A stretch of 64,000 nucleotides of DNA from Shewanella benthica (GCA_023284085.1 JAKVHY010000005.1:124001-188000), one strand, 5' to 3'; shown: positions 1 through 9,325, counted from the first letter of the stretch. The notes: a model not told the origin generated them from the sequence alone. Numbers and translations are program-made.

Positions 1-1
1 C

Positions 2-1108
2 TTTAAAACCGATACCGTGTTGGACAACTTGCCCCCATTAGCCGTGGATGTGGATGAATTTTCTTTCTACGGCAGTCCTCTCGGGCACCTGGTTCTGCAA
101 GGCTCTCCTAAGGGTGATAGCTACCAAATTCAGACCCTGTCGCTGACAACTCCTGAGGTCAAGTTGCGGGGCAAAGGCGTTTGGCAGAATGACAATAACG
201 AAAACTTAACTCAATTTGATGTGAAATTAACCGCGACAAAATTTGATGCCATATCGGCAATTGTCGGCATGGATCCAGGTTTAAAGGATGCGCCGGTCGA
301 GGTCAATGCAGAAATATCATGGCAAGGCGCACCATATCAGTTCTCGCTAGAGAGCCTCAATGGCCTGGTTAATTTCGAGTTAGGCAAGGGACATCTCTCC
401 GAAGTCAGCGATAAAGGTGCCAGAATCTTCTCTTTGTTTAGTCTGGACTCGTTACTGAGAAAGCTGTCTCTGGATTTCTCAGATGTATTTGGCAAAGGCT
501 TATATTTTAATTCCTTCACCGGCACCCTGAATATCGATAATGGTGTGGTTAAAACCCATGATACTGAGATGGACGCGGTAGCGGGGAATATGAAGGTCAG
601 GGGCTATACAGATTTAATGACTGAGAGTTTGAACTACGATATTCGATTCGTGCCTCAATTAGCATCGAGTGTGCCTACGGTTGTTCTCTTGACCACAGGT
701 GGCTGGACATTCGGCCTAGGCGCGTTAGCGCTAACTAAGGTATTAGAGCCGGTGATCGAAGTGATTACTGAGCTAAGGTTTCAACTCACCGGCACCATGG
801 CGGAGCCTAAGTTGGAAGAGATAGGACGTAAGAGTAAAGAGATAGAGATCCCTGAATCTGTGCTACCTCGTGTTAAAGAGCCTCAGCCTGATGAAAAGCC
901 TCAGCTAAATGAACCTCCTCAGAAGAAACAACAGCCACAAGAGCTAGATTCAGGCGTCGAAATACCGGCAACAAACGTGATAGAGATGCCAATCTTTAAA
1001 GAAAGTGAGCGCATAGATAAGGATCCAGAAGATGCAGATCAACCTACTTCAGTGCCAAAGCAGTCAAGACGTATCCAAGAATCTGCAGTATATCGAGTCG
1101 CAGCTTAG
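2..1108 (+). CDS. yhdP: YhdP family AsmA-like protein, C-terminal part (cut by window start)
   Basis: The frame is open from the first bases of the window, so this is the last ~368 residues of a protein usually about 1,250-1,300 residues long. YhdP is a very large AsmA-like envelope protein implicated in phospholipid transport between inner and outer membrane. The visible part has the C-terminal AsmA-like beta-rich pattern (a GKGHLSEVSDKGARIFSLFS stretch), a short hydrophobic segment near residues 215-245, and a Pro/Glu/Gln-rich charged tail. The end overlaps the next gene by 77 bases in another frame. Followed by a nitrilase gene and tldD, the order expected in this group. Family assignment is secure; symbol by synteny and sequence type. 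Confidence 0.85.
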   Translation, partial: FKTDTVLDNLPPLAVDVDEFSFYGSPLGHLVLQGSPKGDSYQIQTLSLTTPEVKLRGKGVWQNDNNENLTQFDVKLTATKFDAISAIVGMDPGLKDAPVEVNAEISWQGAPYQFSLESLNGLVNFELGKGHLSEVSDKGARIFSLFSLDSLLRKLSLDFSDVFGKGLYFNSFTGTLNIDNGVVKTHDTEMDAVAGNMKVRGYTDLMTESLNYDIRFVPQLASSVPTVVLLTTGGWTFGLGALALTKVLEPVIEVITELRFQLTGTMAEPKLEEIGRKSKEIEIPESVLPRVKEPQPDEKPQLNEPPQKKQQPQELDSGVEIPATNVIEMPIFKESERIDKDPEDADQPTSVPKQSRRIQESAVYRVAA

Positions 1109-1880
1109 GCTACTTCCGAGAGAGGAAGGCGAAGCGCAACTCGTCGTCTTGCCTGAGTGTTGCCTCCTGTTTGGTGGTCACGAAAGCCTGCAACTTGAGT
1201 ATGCCGGCGATAACCAATCGAATCCTTTTAAAACGGCACTCGCAGATCTGGCGCGTCGTTATGATATCTACCTGGTGGCGGGGAGTATTCCCGTTGCCGT
1301 CGGTGATGGCCGAGTCTATAACCGTACCTATCTATTCGATAACCAAGGCCAGGTCTTGGGTGAATACGATAAAATACACCTGTTCGATGTCGATGTTTCC
1401 GATGGGACTAAGGAGTATCGTGAGAGCGACACCTTCTGCGCCGGAGATAAAATTAGTGTAATCGACACACCCTTTGGTAAGTTAGGGTTAGCAATATGTT
1501 ACGATCTGCGTTTCCCGGATCTATTCAGAGCCATGAGATTAGCCGGAGCCGAACTGATTGCCCTACCAGCAGCCTTCACTAAGGTGACAGGAGAGGCCCA
1601 TTGGCAAACCTTGATCCAGGCCAGAGCAATTGAGAATCAGTGTTTTATTCTCGCGGCGGCTCAATGGGGACAGCATAACCAGGGTGGCCGGGAAACCTGG
1701 GGTCAGAGTATGGTTGTTGACCCATGGGGACGAATTAATGCCCAGAAGATGACCGGTTGTGGCTGGGTCCAGTCGAAGCTGGATAGAGATGAAATGATAA
1801 AGATTAGGCAGCAGATGCCAATAGCCAGTAATAACCGCTTTGCTGAGCCAAAGTTACAACACAAAGATGCTAACCCGTAG
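1032..1880 (+). CDS. Carbon-nitrogen hydrolase (nitrilase superfamily)
   Basis: A 282-residue amidase/nitrilase-fold enzyme. The catalytic Glu-Lys-Cys triad is visible: E42 in VVLPEC, K114 in YDKIHLFD and C156 in LAICYDLRFP. It resembles the Nit1/omega-amidase branch (deaminated glutathione amidase or 2-oxoamide amidase), but the substrate cannot be read from sequence. The ATG at 1032 lies inside the end of yhdP. The N-terminal sequence from it (MQINLLQCQSS) fits the first beta strand of the fold, so the 77-base overlap looks real. Lies between yhdP and tldD and is probably cotranscribed. Confidence 0.9.
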   Translation: MQINLLQCQSSQDVSKNLQYIESQLRLLPREEGEAQLVVLPECCLLFGGHESLQLEYAGDNQSNPFKTALADLARRYDIYLVAGSIPVAVGDGRVYNRTYLFDNQGQVLGEYDKIHLFDVDVSDGTKEYRESDTFCAGDKISVIDTPFGKLGLAICYDLRFPDLFRAMRLAGAELIALPAAFTKVTGEAHWQTLIQARAIENQCFILAAAQWGQHNQGGRETWGQSMVVDPWGRINAQKMTGCGWVQSKLDRDEMIKIRQQMPIASNNRFAEPKLQHKDANP

Positions 1881-1931
1881 AACGTTGATGTCAGTGTCTT
1901 ATAAAAATTACGCACAAAGAGAGAGTAATTA

Positions 1932-3383
1932 ATGCCATTTTTAACCCAAGTTGAGCAGAGCCTTTTACAAGATGGACTATCGCTGGATGACCTGCAGGGT
2001 TATCTCAAGCTAATCCATCAACATGATGTCGACTTTTCTGATCTCTATTTTCAGGGCAGCCGTCACGAGTCTTGGGTATTAGAAGATGGCATAGTGAAAG
2101 AGGGTAGCTTTCATATCGAGAGAGGTGTCGGTGTCCGGGCCATCACAGGTGAGAAAACTGGATTTGCCTATGCCGATGAGATCACTCCTGCTGCATTAAC
2201 TGCATCGGCCGAGGCGGCTCGCAGTATCGCAACCCATGGCGGCGAGAGCGCTTCGGTACAAGCCTGGAAGCGCAGAGACATGAAGGCCTTGTACCAGAGT
2301 GCCGATCCAATCGCAGCGATGGAAGAGGCCAAGAAGATCGCGCTGCTTAAGCAGGCCGATGCTTATATTCGTAGTCTAGATAGTCGTATTATTCAGGTGG
2401 TCATCAGCCTCTCAGGTGTACACGAAGAGATACTCATTGTCGCGAGCGATGGCACCTTGGCGGCAGATATTCGTCCATTGGTGCGTTTTAATTGCAGCGT
2501 GATCCTGGAAGAGAATGGCAAACGCGAACGCGGTGCCAGTGGTGGCGGTGGACGTCACGATTATCAGGTGATGATGGAGACAGATGATGCGGGTCTGCCG
2601 GTTTGTTTCGATTTCGCTCGTGAAGCGGTGAGACAAGCCTCGGTTAACTTGCACGCGGTAGATGCACCGGCTGGCGAAATGCCGGTGATCTTAGGCCCTG
2701 GCTGGCCTGGTGTATTACTTCATGAAGCGGTTGGCCATGGCTTAGAAGGTGACTTCAACCGTAAGGGCAGCAGTGCATTCAGTGGTAAAATCGGCCAGCA
2801 GGTCGCCTCTAAGCTGGTGACTGTGGTCGATGACGGCACCATGGTAAACAGACGCGGCTCTTTGAGTATCGATGATGAAGGTGTGCCGACTCAGAAGACT
2901 GTGTTGATCAAAGATGGGATCTTGAAAGGCTATATGCAGGATAAATTAAATGCGCGCCTCATGGGTGAGCAGTCCACGGGTAATGGGCGTCGTGAATCTT
3001 ATGCACACTTGCCTATGCCGAGAATGACCAACACTTATATGGAAGCCGGCGAGTCGGATCCGGCTGAGATGATCAAGTCCGTTAAGAATGGCATCTACGC
3101 GCCTAACTTCGGTGGTGGTCAGGTCGACATTACTTCCGGTAAGTTTGTGTTTTCGGCTTCAGAAGCCTATTTGATTGAGAATGGCGAAGTGACCCAGGCG
3201 ATTAAAGGCGCCACCCTTATCGGCAATGGCCCGGAAGCCATGAAACAGATATCTATGGTGGGTAACGATCTGGCATTAGATCAAGGTGTCGGCGTCTGTG
3301 GTAAGGATGGTCAGAGTGTTCCTGTCGGCGTTGGCCAGCCAACACTCAAGATCGATAAATTAACCGTAGGTGGAACGGCATAA
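1932..3383 (+). CDS. tldD: Metalloprotease TldD
   Basis: TldD is the zinc-containing subunit of the TldD/TldE (PmbA) protease, which degrades unfolded peptides, matures microcin B17 in enterobacteria and is linked to CcdA turnover. The 483-residue length is typical. The family's HExxxH motif is present as HEAVGH at residues 264-269, followed by [16 protein letters not shown]. The partner pmbA is at 12623, separated by an export operon and a lipoprotein gene. The start at ATG 1932 has a GAGAG-type ribosome binding site just upstream (agagagagtaatt). Confidence 0.95.
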   Translation: MPFLTQVEQSLLQDGLSLDDLQGYLKLIHQHDVDFSDLYFQGSRHESWVLEDGIVKEGSFHIERGVGVRAITGEKTGFAYADEITPAALTASAEAARSIATHGGESASVQAWKRRDMKALYQSADPIAAMEEAKKIALLKQADAYIRSLDSRIIQVVISLSGVHEEILIVASDGTLAADIRPLVRFNCSVILEENGKRERGASGGGGRHDYQVMMETDDAGLPVCFDFAREAVRQASVNLHAVDAPAGEMPVILGPGWPGVLLHEAVGHGLEGDFNRKGSSAFSGKIGQQVASKLVTVVDDGTMVNRRGSLSIDDEGVPTQKTVLIKDGILKGYMQDKLNARLMGEQSTGNGRRESYAHLPMPRMTNTYMEAGESDPAEMIKSVKNGIYAPNFGGGQVDITSGKFVFSASEAYLIENGEVTQAIKGATLIGNGPEAMKQISMVGNDLALDQGVGVCGKDGQSVPVGVGQPTLKIDKLTVGGTA

Positions 3384-3509
3384 GAAAAAATGATCATGAG
3401 CTAGGCCGCAGGTTTAGCTCCTTCTATTCAACTTCAATGAATGCTAAGATTGGCCAAGGAATTAGAGTAAACACTCTAGGTTGTGCACACCAAGGTGCAG
3501 GGGAAAGGG

Positions 3510-4925
3510 ATGAAGTTTTCAACGTTAGCGCTAGTGTCGTTTTTGGCATTGGGCTCTTTTACTGCACAGGCATCGAACCTGGGCTTCGAACAAGCCTGGA
3601 AGCAGCTACTAACAGTCAGCGATAAACTACAGGCCAGCGCACAGGAAGTACGACGTGCCGAGGCCGAGCATGAAGCGGGGAAAGATCTCAACCTTCCCTC
3701 TATTAGCCTCAATGGCAGCTACACCAGATTAGAGCAGCCCATCGAGATGGATCTGAGGGATCTTAATCCTTTGGCATCTATGGATCCCGCTACGCTGCCA
3801 CCGGCACTCGGTGGAGCTCTGGCAGCGATCCCTGGTTCCATGTTTATCACTCCCTTTACCGAGCAAGATATCTTCCGCTCCAGCCTTCAGGCCATGTGGC
3901 CCATCTATACTGGCGGCAAAATTACAGCGGCCCAAGGCATTCATGCAGCGCATGTGGCTGAGAAAGAGCAGCAATTTCAACTGACCACACGAGATCTCTT
4001 TATTCAACTGGTGGATCGTTATTACGGCGTCGCAGTGAGCCAAGCCATGGCCCGTACTCGAGGCGAGCTTGTTACCTCTCTTGAAGAACATGCAGAGCAT
4101 GCGATTAAGCTGGAAGAGCAAGGCCAGATAGCGAAAGTGGAGCGACTAAATGCTCAAGTTGCACTAGAGAATGCCAAGGTCAACTTTGCCAGCGCCAGGC
4201 GTCAGGCCGAGATGGCAGAAATAGCCCTGTCACGCATGCTACATGAACGACAGGTGAACCCTAGCTCCGAGCTATTTATGCTCAATGATGCCCCCTCACT
4301 GCCCCGATTAAGTCAGCTTACCCTGGCACAACATCCGGCATTGAAGCTACTCGAGGCAAAAGAGGCTCAGGCACAGGGGCTGGTTGATGTTGAGAAAGGT
4401 CAGTATTTACCGACGGTTTTTCTCTACGGTAACTACACACTATATGAAGACGACAGTTTGTTTTCCAAGATGGAGCCGGACTGGATGTTAGGCGTGGGCG
4501 TCAAGATCCCCTTGTTGAGCAGAGATGGACGTAGCGGCAAAGTCGAGGCGGCTAAGAGTGCGCTGTTGCAAGCGCGTTATACCAAGGCGCAGACTCAGCA
4601 AGATCTCAGTTTGTTACTGGATCAAAGCTATCGTCAACTGCTACAGGCTCAAGAAGAGGTACAGTCTTTAGACTTATCACTGAGTCTGGCAACAGAGAAT
4701 AAACGTCTGCGGGATCTGGCCTTTCGTCAGGGATTATCCACTTCCATCGAGAAGGTAGACGCAGAGCTTAAGCTCACAGGTGTTGAGATGCAGCAACTGG
4801 GAGCCAAGTACCGTTATGTTCAGGCCTATGCCCGTTTGATGGCAGTCAGTGGTCAACTGGATGAATTTTTAGGTCGCAGCAGTATTGAGACTAGCGCGAT
4901 GCAGGAGAGTAAGAATGCAGGCTAA
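3510..4925 (+). CDS. TolC-family outer membrane efflux protein
   Basis: First gene of an export operon. From the ATG at 3510 (preceded by AGGGGAAAGGG) it is 471 residues with a signal peptide (MKFSTLALVSFLALGSFTAQA). A GTG at 3483 would add nine residues ahead of the signal peptide and is less likely. Two OEP-type repeats with long alpha-helical coiled-coil segments, Ala/Gln/Glu-rich, and beta strands (FLYGNYTLYED) support an outer-membrane channel-tunnel. The end overlaps the HlyD gene start by 11 bases, which indicates translational coupling. It would be the outer-membrane exit duct for the pump encoded downstream. Confidence 0.9.
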   Translation: MKFSTLALVSFLALGSFTAQASNLGFEQAWKQLLTVSDKLQASAQEVRRAEAEHEAGKDLNLPSISLNGSYTRLEQPIEMDLRDLNPLASMDPATLPPALGGALAAIPGSMFITPFTEQDIFRSSLQAMWPIYTGGKITAAQGIHAAHVAEKEQQFQLTTRDLFIQLVDRYYGVAVSQAMARTRGELVTSLEEHAEHAIKLEEQGQIAKVERLNAQVALENAKVNFASARRQAEMAEIALSRMLHERQVNPSSELFMLNDAPSLPRLSQLTLAQHPALKLLEAKEAQAQGLVDVEKGQYLPTVFLYGNYTLYEDDSLFSKMEPDWMLGVGVKIPLLSRDGRSGKVEAAKSALLQARYTKAQTQQDLSLLLDQSYRQLLQAQEEVQSLDLSLSLATENKRLRDLAFRQGLSTSIEKVDAELKLTGVEMQQLGAKYRYVQAYARLMAVSGQLDEFLGRSSIETSAMQESKNAG

Positions 4926-5886
4926 TCGTATAATCGCAGTTGTGGCCCTGGTGGGTTTAATCGGTGCATTGGGCTATGGGCTTAAACTGGCCTATAGCCC
5001 GAAAGCCGTCTATCTGCAGGGGCAGATAGAGGCGAGAGAATACAATATTTCCTCCAAGGTTCCCGGGCGTGTCGAGCAGGTACTGGTGAGACGTGGCGAT
5101 AGGGTAGAGATCGGCGATCTCTTGTTTGCCATCGACAGCCCAGAACTTCATGCCAAGTTGATGCAGGCCGAAGGCGGCAGAGATGCGGCTCAGGCGATGC
5201 AGTTAGAAGCCAATAGCGGCGCCCGTAAGCAGCAGGTAATGGCCTCTCGTGAGCAGTGGCTGAAAGCGAAAGCGGGAGCCACATTAGCCAAGACCACCTA
5301 CGAACGGGTAGAGAACTTGTTTGTCGAAGGCGTACTCGCCAGACAAAAACGTGATGAAGCCTTTACTCAGTATCAGGCGGCCAAGTACACAGAGCAGGCA
5401 GCCTTAGCCATGTTTCAGATGGCTCAAGAGGGTGCGAGAGTAGAGACCAAGGCCGCCGCAGCGGGTAATGCTCGTATGGCCGAAGGTGCCGTTCACGAAG
5501 TCAGTGCCATCTTGGCCGATAGCCAGATGCGCGCACCTAAGTCCGGTGAGATAAGCGAAGTGTTACTGCAACCCGGTGAGCTTGCTCCTAGCGGCTTCCC
5601 TGTGGTTAGCCTGATAGATATGCAAGACGCTTGGGCCGTATTTCAAGTCAGAGAAGATCAGCTTAAGCAGTTCTCTAAAGGACAGAAGTTGATGCTGACT
5701 CTGCCGGCTCTCGAACGTGAGGTCGAATTTACTGTGTCGCATATTAGTGTGATGGGTGATTTTGCGACTTGGCGTTCGACTGAGAGTGGCCATGATTTCG
5801 ACATGCGTACCTTCGAAGTGGAGCTGCGGCCTAATTCAGACATTAAAGATCTAAGGGTCGGCATGTCAGCGATCTTAACTCGCTAA
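4915..5886 (+). CDS. HlyD-family periplasmic adaptor (membrane fusion protein)
   Basis: A 323-residue adaptor with an N-terminal membrane anchor (residues ~5-25), a biotinyl-lipoyl-like half (VPGRVEQVLVRRGDRVEIGD), an alpha-helical hairpin rich in Ala/Gln/Glu, the second lipoyl half (MRAPKSGEISEVLLQPGEL) and a C-terminal beta-barrel domain. The ATG at 4915 is chosen because it begins just before the anchor; an upstream start at 4885 would only add a basic leader. It bridges the TolC-like channel and the two inner-membrane permeases encoded next. Closest in layout to the YbhG/YhiI group. The substrate is unknown. Confidence 0.9.
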   Translation: MQANRIIAVVALVGLIGALGYGLKLAYSPKAVYLQGQIEAREYNISSKVPGRVEQVLVRRGDRVEIGDLLFAIDSPELHAKLMQAEGGRDAAQAMQLEANSGARKQQVMASREQWLKAKAGATLAKTTYERVENLFVEGVLARQKRDEAFTQYQAAKYTEQAALAMFQMAQEGARVETKAAAAGNARMAEGAVHEVSAILADSQMRAPKSGEISEVLLQPGELAPSGFPVVSLIDMQDAWAVFQVREDQLKQFSKGQKLMLTLPALEREVEFTVSHISVMGDFATWRSTESGHDFDMRTFEVELRPNSDIKDLRVGMSAILTR

Positions 5887-5899
5887 ACCTGAGATTATC

Positions 5900-7099
5900 A
5901 TGGACAGCTTAGTGGCCCTTATTCGTCGTGAGCTCCACGCACTGTGGAACTCACCATGGCAGCTTGCCTTGGTTAGCTATATTCCCATCTTGAGCATACT
6001 CTGTTTATGGTGGCTGTTCAGTGCGGGTTTACCGAGACAGTTGCCTGTGGCTGTAGTGGATTCGGATCATAGCCAATTGAGCCGTATGTTAACGCGTAAA
6101 TTGCAGGCCAACCCTGTGGTTGCTCCGCAGAATTTTGTCGACTTAGCCTCGGCGGTAACCGCCATGAAACAGTCCCAAGTATATGGCATCGTGGTGCTTC
6201 CCTACGGGCTGCAACGGGATCTTATAACGGGTCATAGCCCGGTCATAGATGTTCGCTATAACAGTCAGTTCTTGCTGGTGGGTAAACTCTTATCCAGCCA
6301 GATTCAACTCACATTAGGTTCGGGGCTTCTCGAGGTCGCAGGAGTGAAACAACTGCTTCAAGGCGTGCCTAAGTCTCAGGTAGCCTCGCATTTGAGTCCA
6401 GTGACCAGCCAGACCACGGCACTGTTTAATCGCAATAATAACTATGTGAGTTTCCTGGTGCCACCTGTGCTAGTTGCCCTTTGGCAATTACTGGCTATGC
6501 TCACTTTTTCCAACAGCTTAAGCCGGGAGTTAACCCCTGAAGGGGGCTTCGCTGCAGAGAGTGGTATCTGGCCCAGGATTTGGGCCAAGATTGCCGTGTT
6601 TACGCCGATTTTACTCATGCATGGTGGCTTCATTCTGGCCCTGCTATATCAGTATCTAGCCCTGCCTGTGGCGGGGAGCTTAGCGCTATTAGTCTTGGCG
6701 CAACTGGCGATGTTATTGGCGGTCTGGCTGCTGGTATTACTGGTCTTTTTCATCACGCGAGACAGTGCCCGCATGGTGAGTTTCGGTACCGCATTATTCG
6801 CGCCGGCATTTGCGTTTATGGGGATCACGTTTCCTGTGCATGAGATGCCGATGCTCGCCCAGTGGTGGCGTTTAATTATGCCGTCCAGCCACTATGTTGA
6901 CTCACATGTGAGCATTGTCAGTTATGGATTGGGTTGGGAGACTATAGCTATGCAGCTTACTAGTTATTGGGGCTTCCTATGCATAATACCGGTACTTTTT
7001 TGGTTATCTCGCCGCATTGAAAAGACCGCGAAAGCCGAGTCCAATCCGCAGATGATAGACCCGAAACTGGCGTCGGGAAATACCGGAGCGGATCTGTGA
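5900..7099 (+). CDS. ABC-2 type transporter permease (first of two)
   Basis: A 399-residue YhhJ/YbhR-type permease: one N-terminal transmembrane helix (~19-40), a large periplasmic region, then five C-terminal helices (from about residue 185). The conserved GITFPVHEMP stretch before the last helix is present. The stop overlaps the next gene's ATG by one base. No nucleotide-binding protein is encoded anywhere in this operon, and this protein has no Walker A motif. That is unusual for a family that normally needs an ATPase partner. Confidence 0.9.
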   Translation: MDSLVALIRRELHALWNSPWQLALVSYIPILSILCLWWLFSAGLPRQLPVAVVDSDHSQLSRMLTRKLQANPVVAPQNFVDLASAVTAMKQSQVYGIVVLPYGLQRDLITGHSPVIDVRYNSQFLLVGKLLSSQIQLTLGSGLLEVAGVKQLLQGVPKSQVASHLSPVTSQTTALFNRNNNYVSFLVPPVLVALWQLLAMLTFSNSLSRELTPEGGFAAESGIWPRIWAKIAVFTPILLMHGGFILALLYQYLALPVAGSLALLVLAQLAMLLAVWLLVLLVFFITRDSARMVSFGTALFAPAFAFMGITFPVHEMPMLAQWWRLIMPSSHYVDSHVSIVSYGLGWETIAMQLTSYWGFLCIIPVLFWLSRRIEKTAKAESNPQMIDPKLASGNTGADL

Positions 7100-8262
7100 T
7101 GAGTAATAAAATGATGAGTTTTTGGCAGCTGGTATCAGCCGAACTAAAGGCAATAGTGGCAGATAAGGCCATCGCAGTGACCCTATTTGGTGGTGTGCTG
7201 TTTTATTCTGTTTTATACCCCTTACCTTATCTTCATCAGGTACCGACCGAACAACAGCTGGTGGTGGTAGATCTGGATCGCTCCTCATTGAGCCGCCGTC
7301 TGATCCGTCATGCGGATGCCAGTGCGAAAATCAGTGTCATTGGCCAGGTGACCAGTATCAGTCAAGCTCAGAGCTGGATAGAATCCGGCCGCGCTCATGG
7401 TCTGCTGGTCATTCCCGAAGGCTTCAGGCGAGATCTATTATTGGGCAAGGGAGTAACCTTGAGCTATGGCGGTGATGCCAGTTACTTCCTTATCTATTCC
7501 GCGGTTGCTGAGGGCCTGGTTACGGCAGGCATGGATGCGGGTAAACAAGTACAACTGCTCGGCATGCTGGCTAAAGGTGAGGCGCCTAAACAAGCGAATT
7601 TAAGCCTAAACTCGGTGAAGATCAACAGTGTGCCGGCGTTTAATCCTAGCCTGGGATATACCCCTTATGTGGTGCCTGGACTCTTCTTGTTGATCTTGCA
7701 TCAAACCTTACTGATAGGTACCGGGATCTTAGGTGCCGGCCAATGGCGCAGAAAGGGCTATTGGCGAGATGTTTCACCTCTACAACTCGTCTGTGGTCGC
7801 ATCTCGGCATTCATGTTGATCTACCTTTTTTTTAGCAGCTTTTATGTCGGTTTCTGTTTTTACTGGTATCAGGTCAGCGTGCAGGCAAGCCTTACTCTGG
7901 TGGCCCTGTGGATGTTACCGTTTCTATTGGCAACCAGCGCTGCTGGTATCGCCTTGAGTAGCTTGTTTGTCCGCCGGGATTTACCGACTCAAGTCTTGTT
8001 GTTGGTCTCTATGCCCATCATGTTCGTCTCAGGCTTTGTCTGGCCATTGGCGCTTATCCCGGAGCCTCTGATTTGGCTGTCTCAGGTGATCCCTGCCGTC
8101 CCCGCTATTATGGGGATGTTAGAGCTTAATCAGATGGGGGCGTCTTGGACTAGTGTCATGCCTAAATGGCTACAACTTTGGGCCTTGTTCGCAATCTTCT
8201 TTGTGCTGGCTTGGTATGGTGTCACACGAAGGCTAAAACCAGCAGTTGATGAGACTAGCTAG
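7099..8262 (+). CDS. ABC-2 type transporter permease (second of two)
   Basis: A 387-residue permease with the same topology as its upstream neighbour: an N-terminal helix, a periplasmic domain and a C-terminal helix bundle with a VSGFVWPLALIPEP motif. The ATG at 7099 overlaps the preceding stop; a GTG at 7096 would only add one residue. The last 34 codons, encoding the final helix and a basic RRLKPAVDETS tail, are repeated several times downstream as degenerate copies that remain open (8263-8745). Two permeases with adaptor and TolC are expected to form a tripartite exporter. Confidence 0.9.
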   Translation: MSNKMMSFWQLVSAELKAIVADKAIAVTLFGGVLFYSVLYPLPYLHQVPTEQQLVVVDLDRSSLSRRLIRHADASAKISVIGQVTSISQAQSWIESGRAHGLLVIPEGFRRDLLLGKGVTLSYGGDASYFLIYSAVAEGLVTAGMDAGKQVQLLGMLAKGEAPKQANLSLNSVKINSVPAFNPSLGYTPYVVPGLFLLILHQTLLIGTGILGAGQWRRKGYWRDVSPLQLVCGRISAFMLIYLFFSSFYVGFCFYWYQVSVQASLTLVALWMLPFLLATSAAGIALSSLFVRRDLPTQVLLLVSMPIMFVSGFVWPLALIPEPLIWLSQVIPAVPAIMGMLELNQMGASWTSVMPKWLQLWALFAIFFVLAWYGVTRRLKPAVDETS

Positions 8263-8745
8263 TTCTTAATCAGATAGTAGATGCCTACGGACTAGTGTCA
8301 TGCCTAAATGGCTACAGTTATGGGGCCTGTTCGCTGTGTTCTTTGTGCTGGCTTGGTACGGCGTTGCTAGAAGGCTAAAACCAGCAGTTGATGAGACGAG
8401 CTAGTTCTTAATCAGCTACAGGTCCAGTGTCATGGTTGAATGGCTACAGCTATGGGCCTTGTTCGCAATCTTCTTTGTGCTGGCTTGGTATGGCGTCACG
8501 AGAAGGCTCAAATCGGCAGTTGATGAGACGAGCTAGTTCTTAATCAGCTACAGGTCCAGTGTCATGGTTGAATGGCTACAGCTATGGGCCTTGTTCGCAA
8601 TCTTCTTTGTGCTGGCTTGGTATGGTGTCACGAGAAGGCTCAAATCGGCAGTTGATGAAACTAGCTAGTTCTTAATCAGATGGTCGATGCCTACAGGTCC
8701 AGTGTTATGCGAAGACTAAAACCAACTGCGGATGAGACGAGCTAG
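8263..8745 (+). repeat. Array of degenerate copies of the upstream permease gene's 3' end
   Basis: Four extra copies of the permease gene's last ~135 bases follow its stop codon: 8263-8404, 8405-8536, 8537-8668 and a deleted copy at 8669-8745. Each begins with TTCTTAATCAG and ends in the same stop context (GAGACKAGCTAG or GAAACTAGCTAG). Copies 2-4 keep an ATG-to-stop frame of 34 codons (8300-8404, 8432-8536, 8564-8668) encoding a helix such as LFAIFFVLAWYGV and the tail RRLKSAVDETS. Copy 5 keeps only 12 codons (8707-8745). Most differences between copies are synonymous or conservative. No convincing ribosome binding sites precede them. Read here as fossil 3' ends rather than genes. Confidence 0.85.
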
Positions 8746-8778
8746 ACTCTGCTGAATGTCAGGCTGTTTCACTGTGAT

Positions 8779-8869
8779 ACTCTTAATTAGTACTCTTAAT
8801 TAGTACTCTTAATTAGTACTCTTAATTAGTACTCTTAATTAGTACTCTTAATTAGTACTCTTAATTAGT
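8779..8869. repeat. Seven perfect tandem copies of a 13-bp unit
   Basis: The unit ACTCTTAATTAGT is repeated seven times without a mismatch, followed by a partial ACT. It sits 33 bases after the 3'-end array. It resembles the TTCTTAATCAG that starts each array unit, so it may have grown from that sequence. A perfect array of this kind is prone to copy-number change by slipped replication. Confidence 0.95.
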
Positions 8870-8917
8870 ACTATCAGCTTTGCAGGCTTGTCTCTATTAG
8901 CATAAGCCTGTAGATGA

Positions 8918-9208
8918 TTAAAAGTAGAGTGTTTCGACGCTCTCACCTTCGACAAACATTTCACACTTGTCACCTGAGCTGGATTTACTGGCTTGGATCG
9001 CTCCAGCAATAATACCAAATGCGCCGCCCTGTTCTCCCAGTACTGAGCCGAAGTAGCAGCTACTAGCAATTTTTAACTCTTTATAATTGGCTTTAAAGTT
9101 TTGCGTTGGCGTGTATGGAGGAAATGCTCCCTTCATCATAGGATCGCCATTGACAGTCAACTCTAACTGATTTTTTTCGACATCATATTTACCACCAAAC
9201 TTCAGCGG
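8918..9208 (-). pseudogene. C-terminal remnant of an unrecognised protein gene
   Basis: The minus-strand frame is open from just after a TAA at 9209-9211 to a stop at 8918, about 96 codons. The residues look like real coding sequence (LKFGGKYDVEKNQ, LTVNGDPMMKGAFPP, then ASSCYFGSVLGEQGGAFG and a second Cys in GDKCEMFVEG). The only ATG (9160) lies well inside this stretch, and no signal peptide or ribosome binding site precedes the frame. The N-terminal part is therefore probably lost. I do not recognise the family. Two cysteines suggest an exported protein. An 80-residue intact small gene starting at 9160 is the alternative. Confidence 0.5.
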
Positions 9209-9259
9209 TTAGCAGTATATAGAGGTTTGGGGAGGGGGCGAATAGCCTGTAAGTATTAG

Positions 9260-9292
9260 AAAGCCCATGTAGAAGTCATCTAAATGGGCTTT
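9260..9292 (-). terminator. Hairpin after the Ig-like lipoprotein gene
   Basis: AAAGCCCAT (9260-9268) pairs with ATGGGCTTT (9284-9292). On the minus strand the hairpin lies 34 bases beyond the stop of the lipoprotein gene. The T run is short on both strands, so termination could be weak or bidirectional. Confidence 0.55.
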
Positions 9293-9325
9293 TAAGTACT
9301 AAATTTGAGTCATGAGCGGAGTTGC

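Noticed and set aside
8779..8869. CRISPR-like array
   Set aside because: Repeats are 13 bp and directly adjacent, with no spacers and no cas genes.
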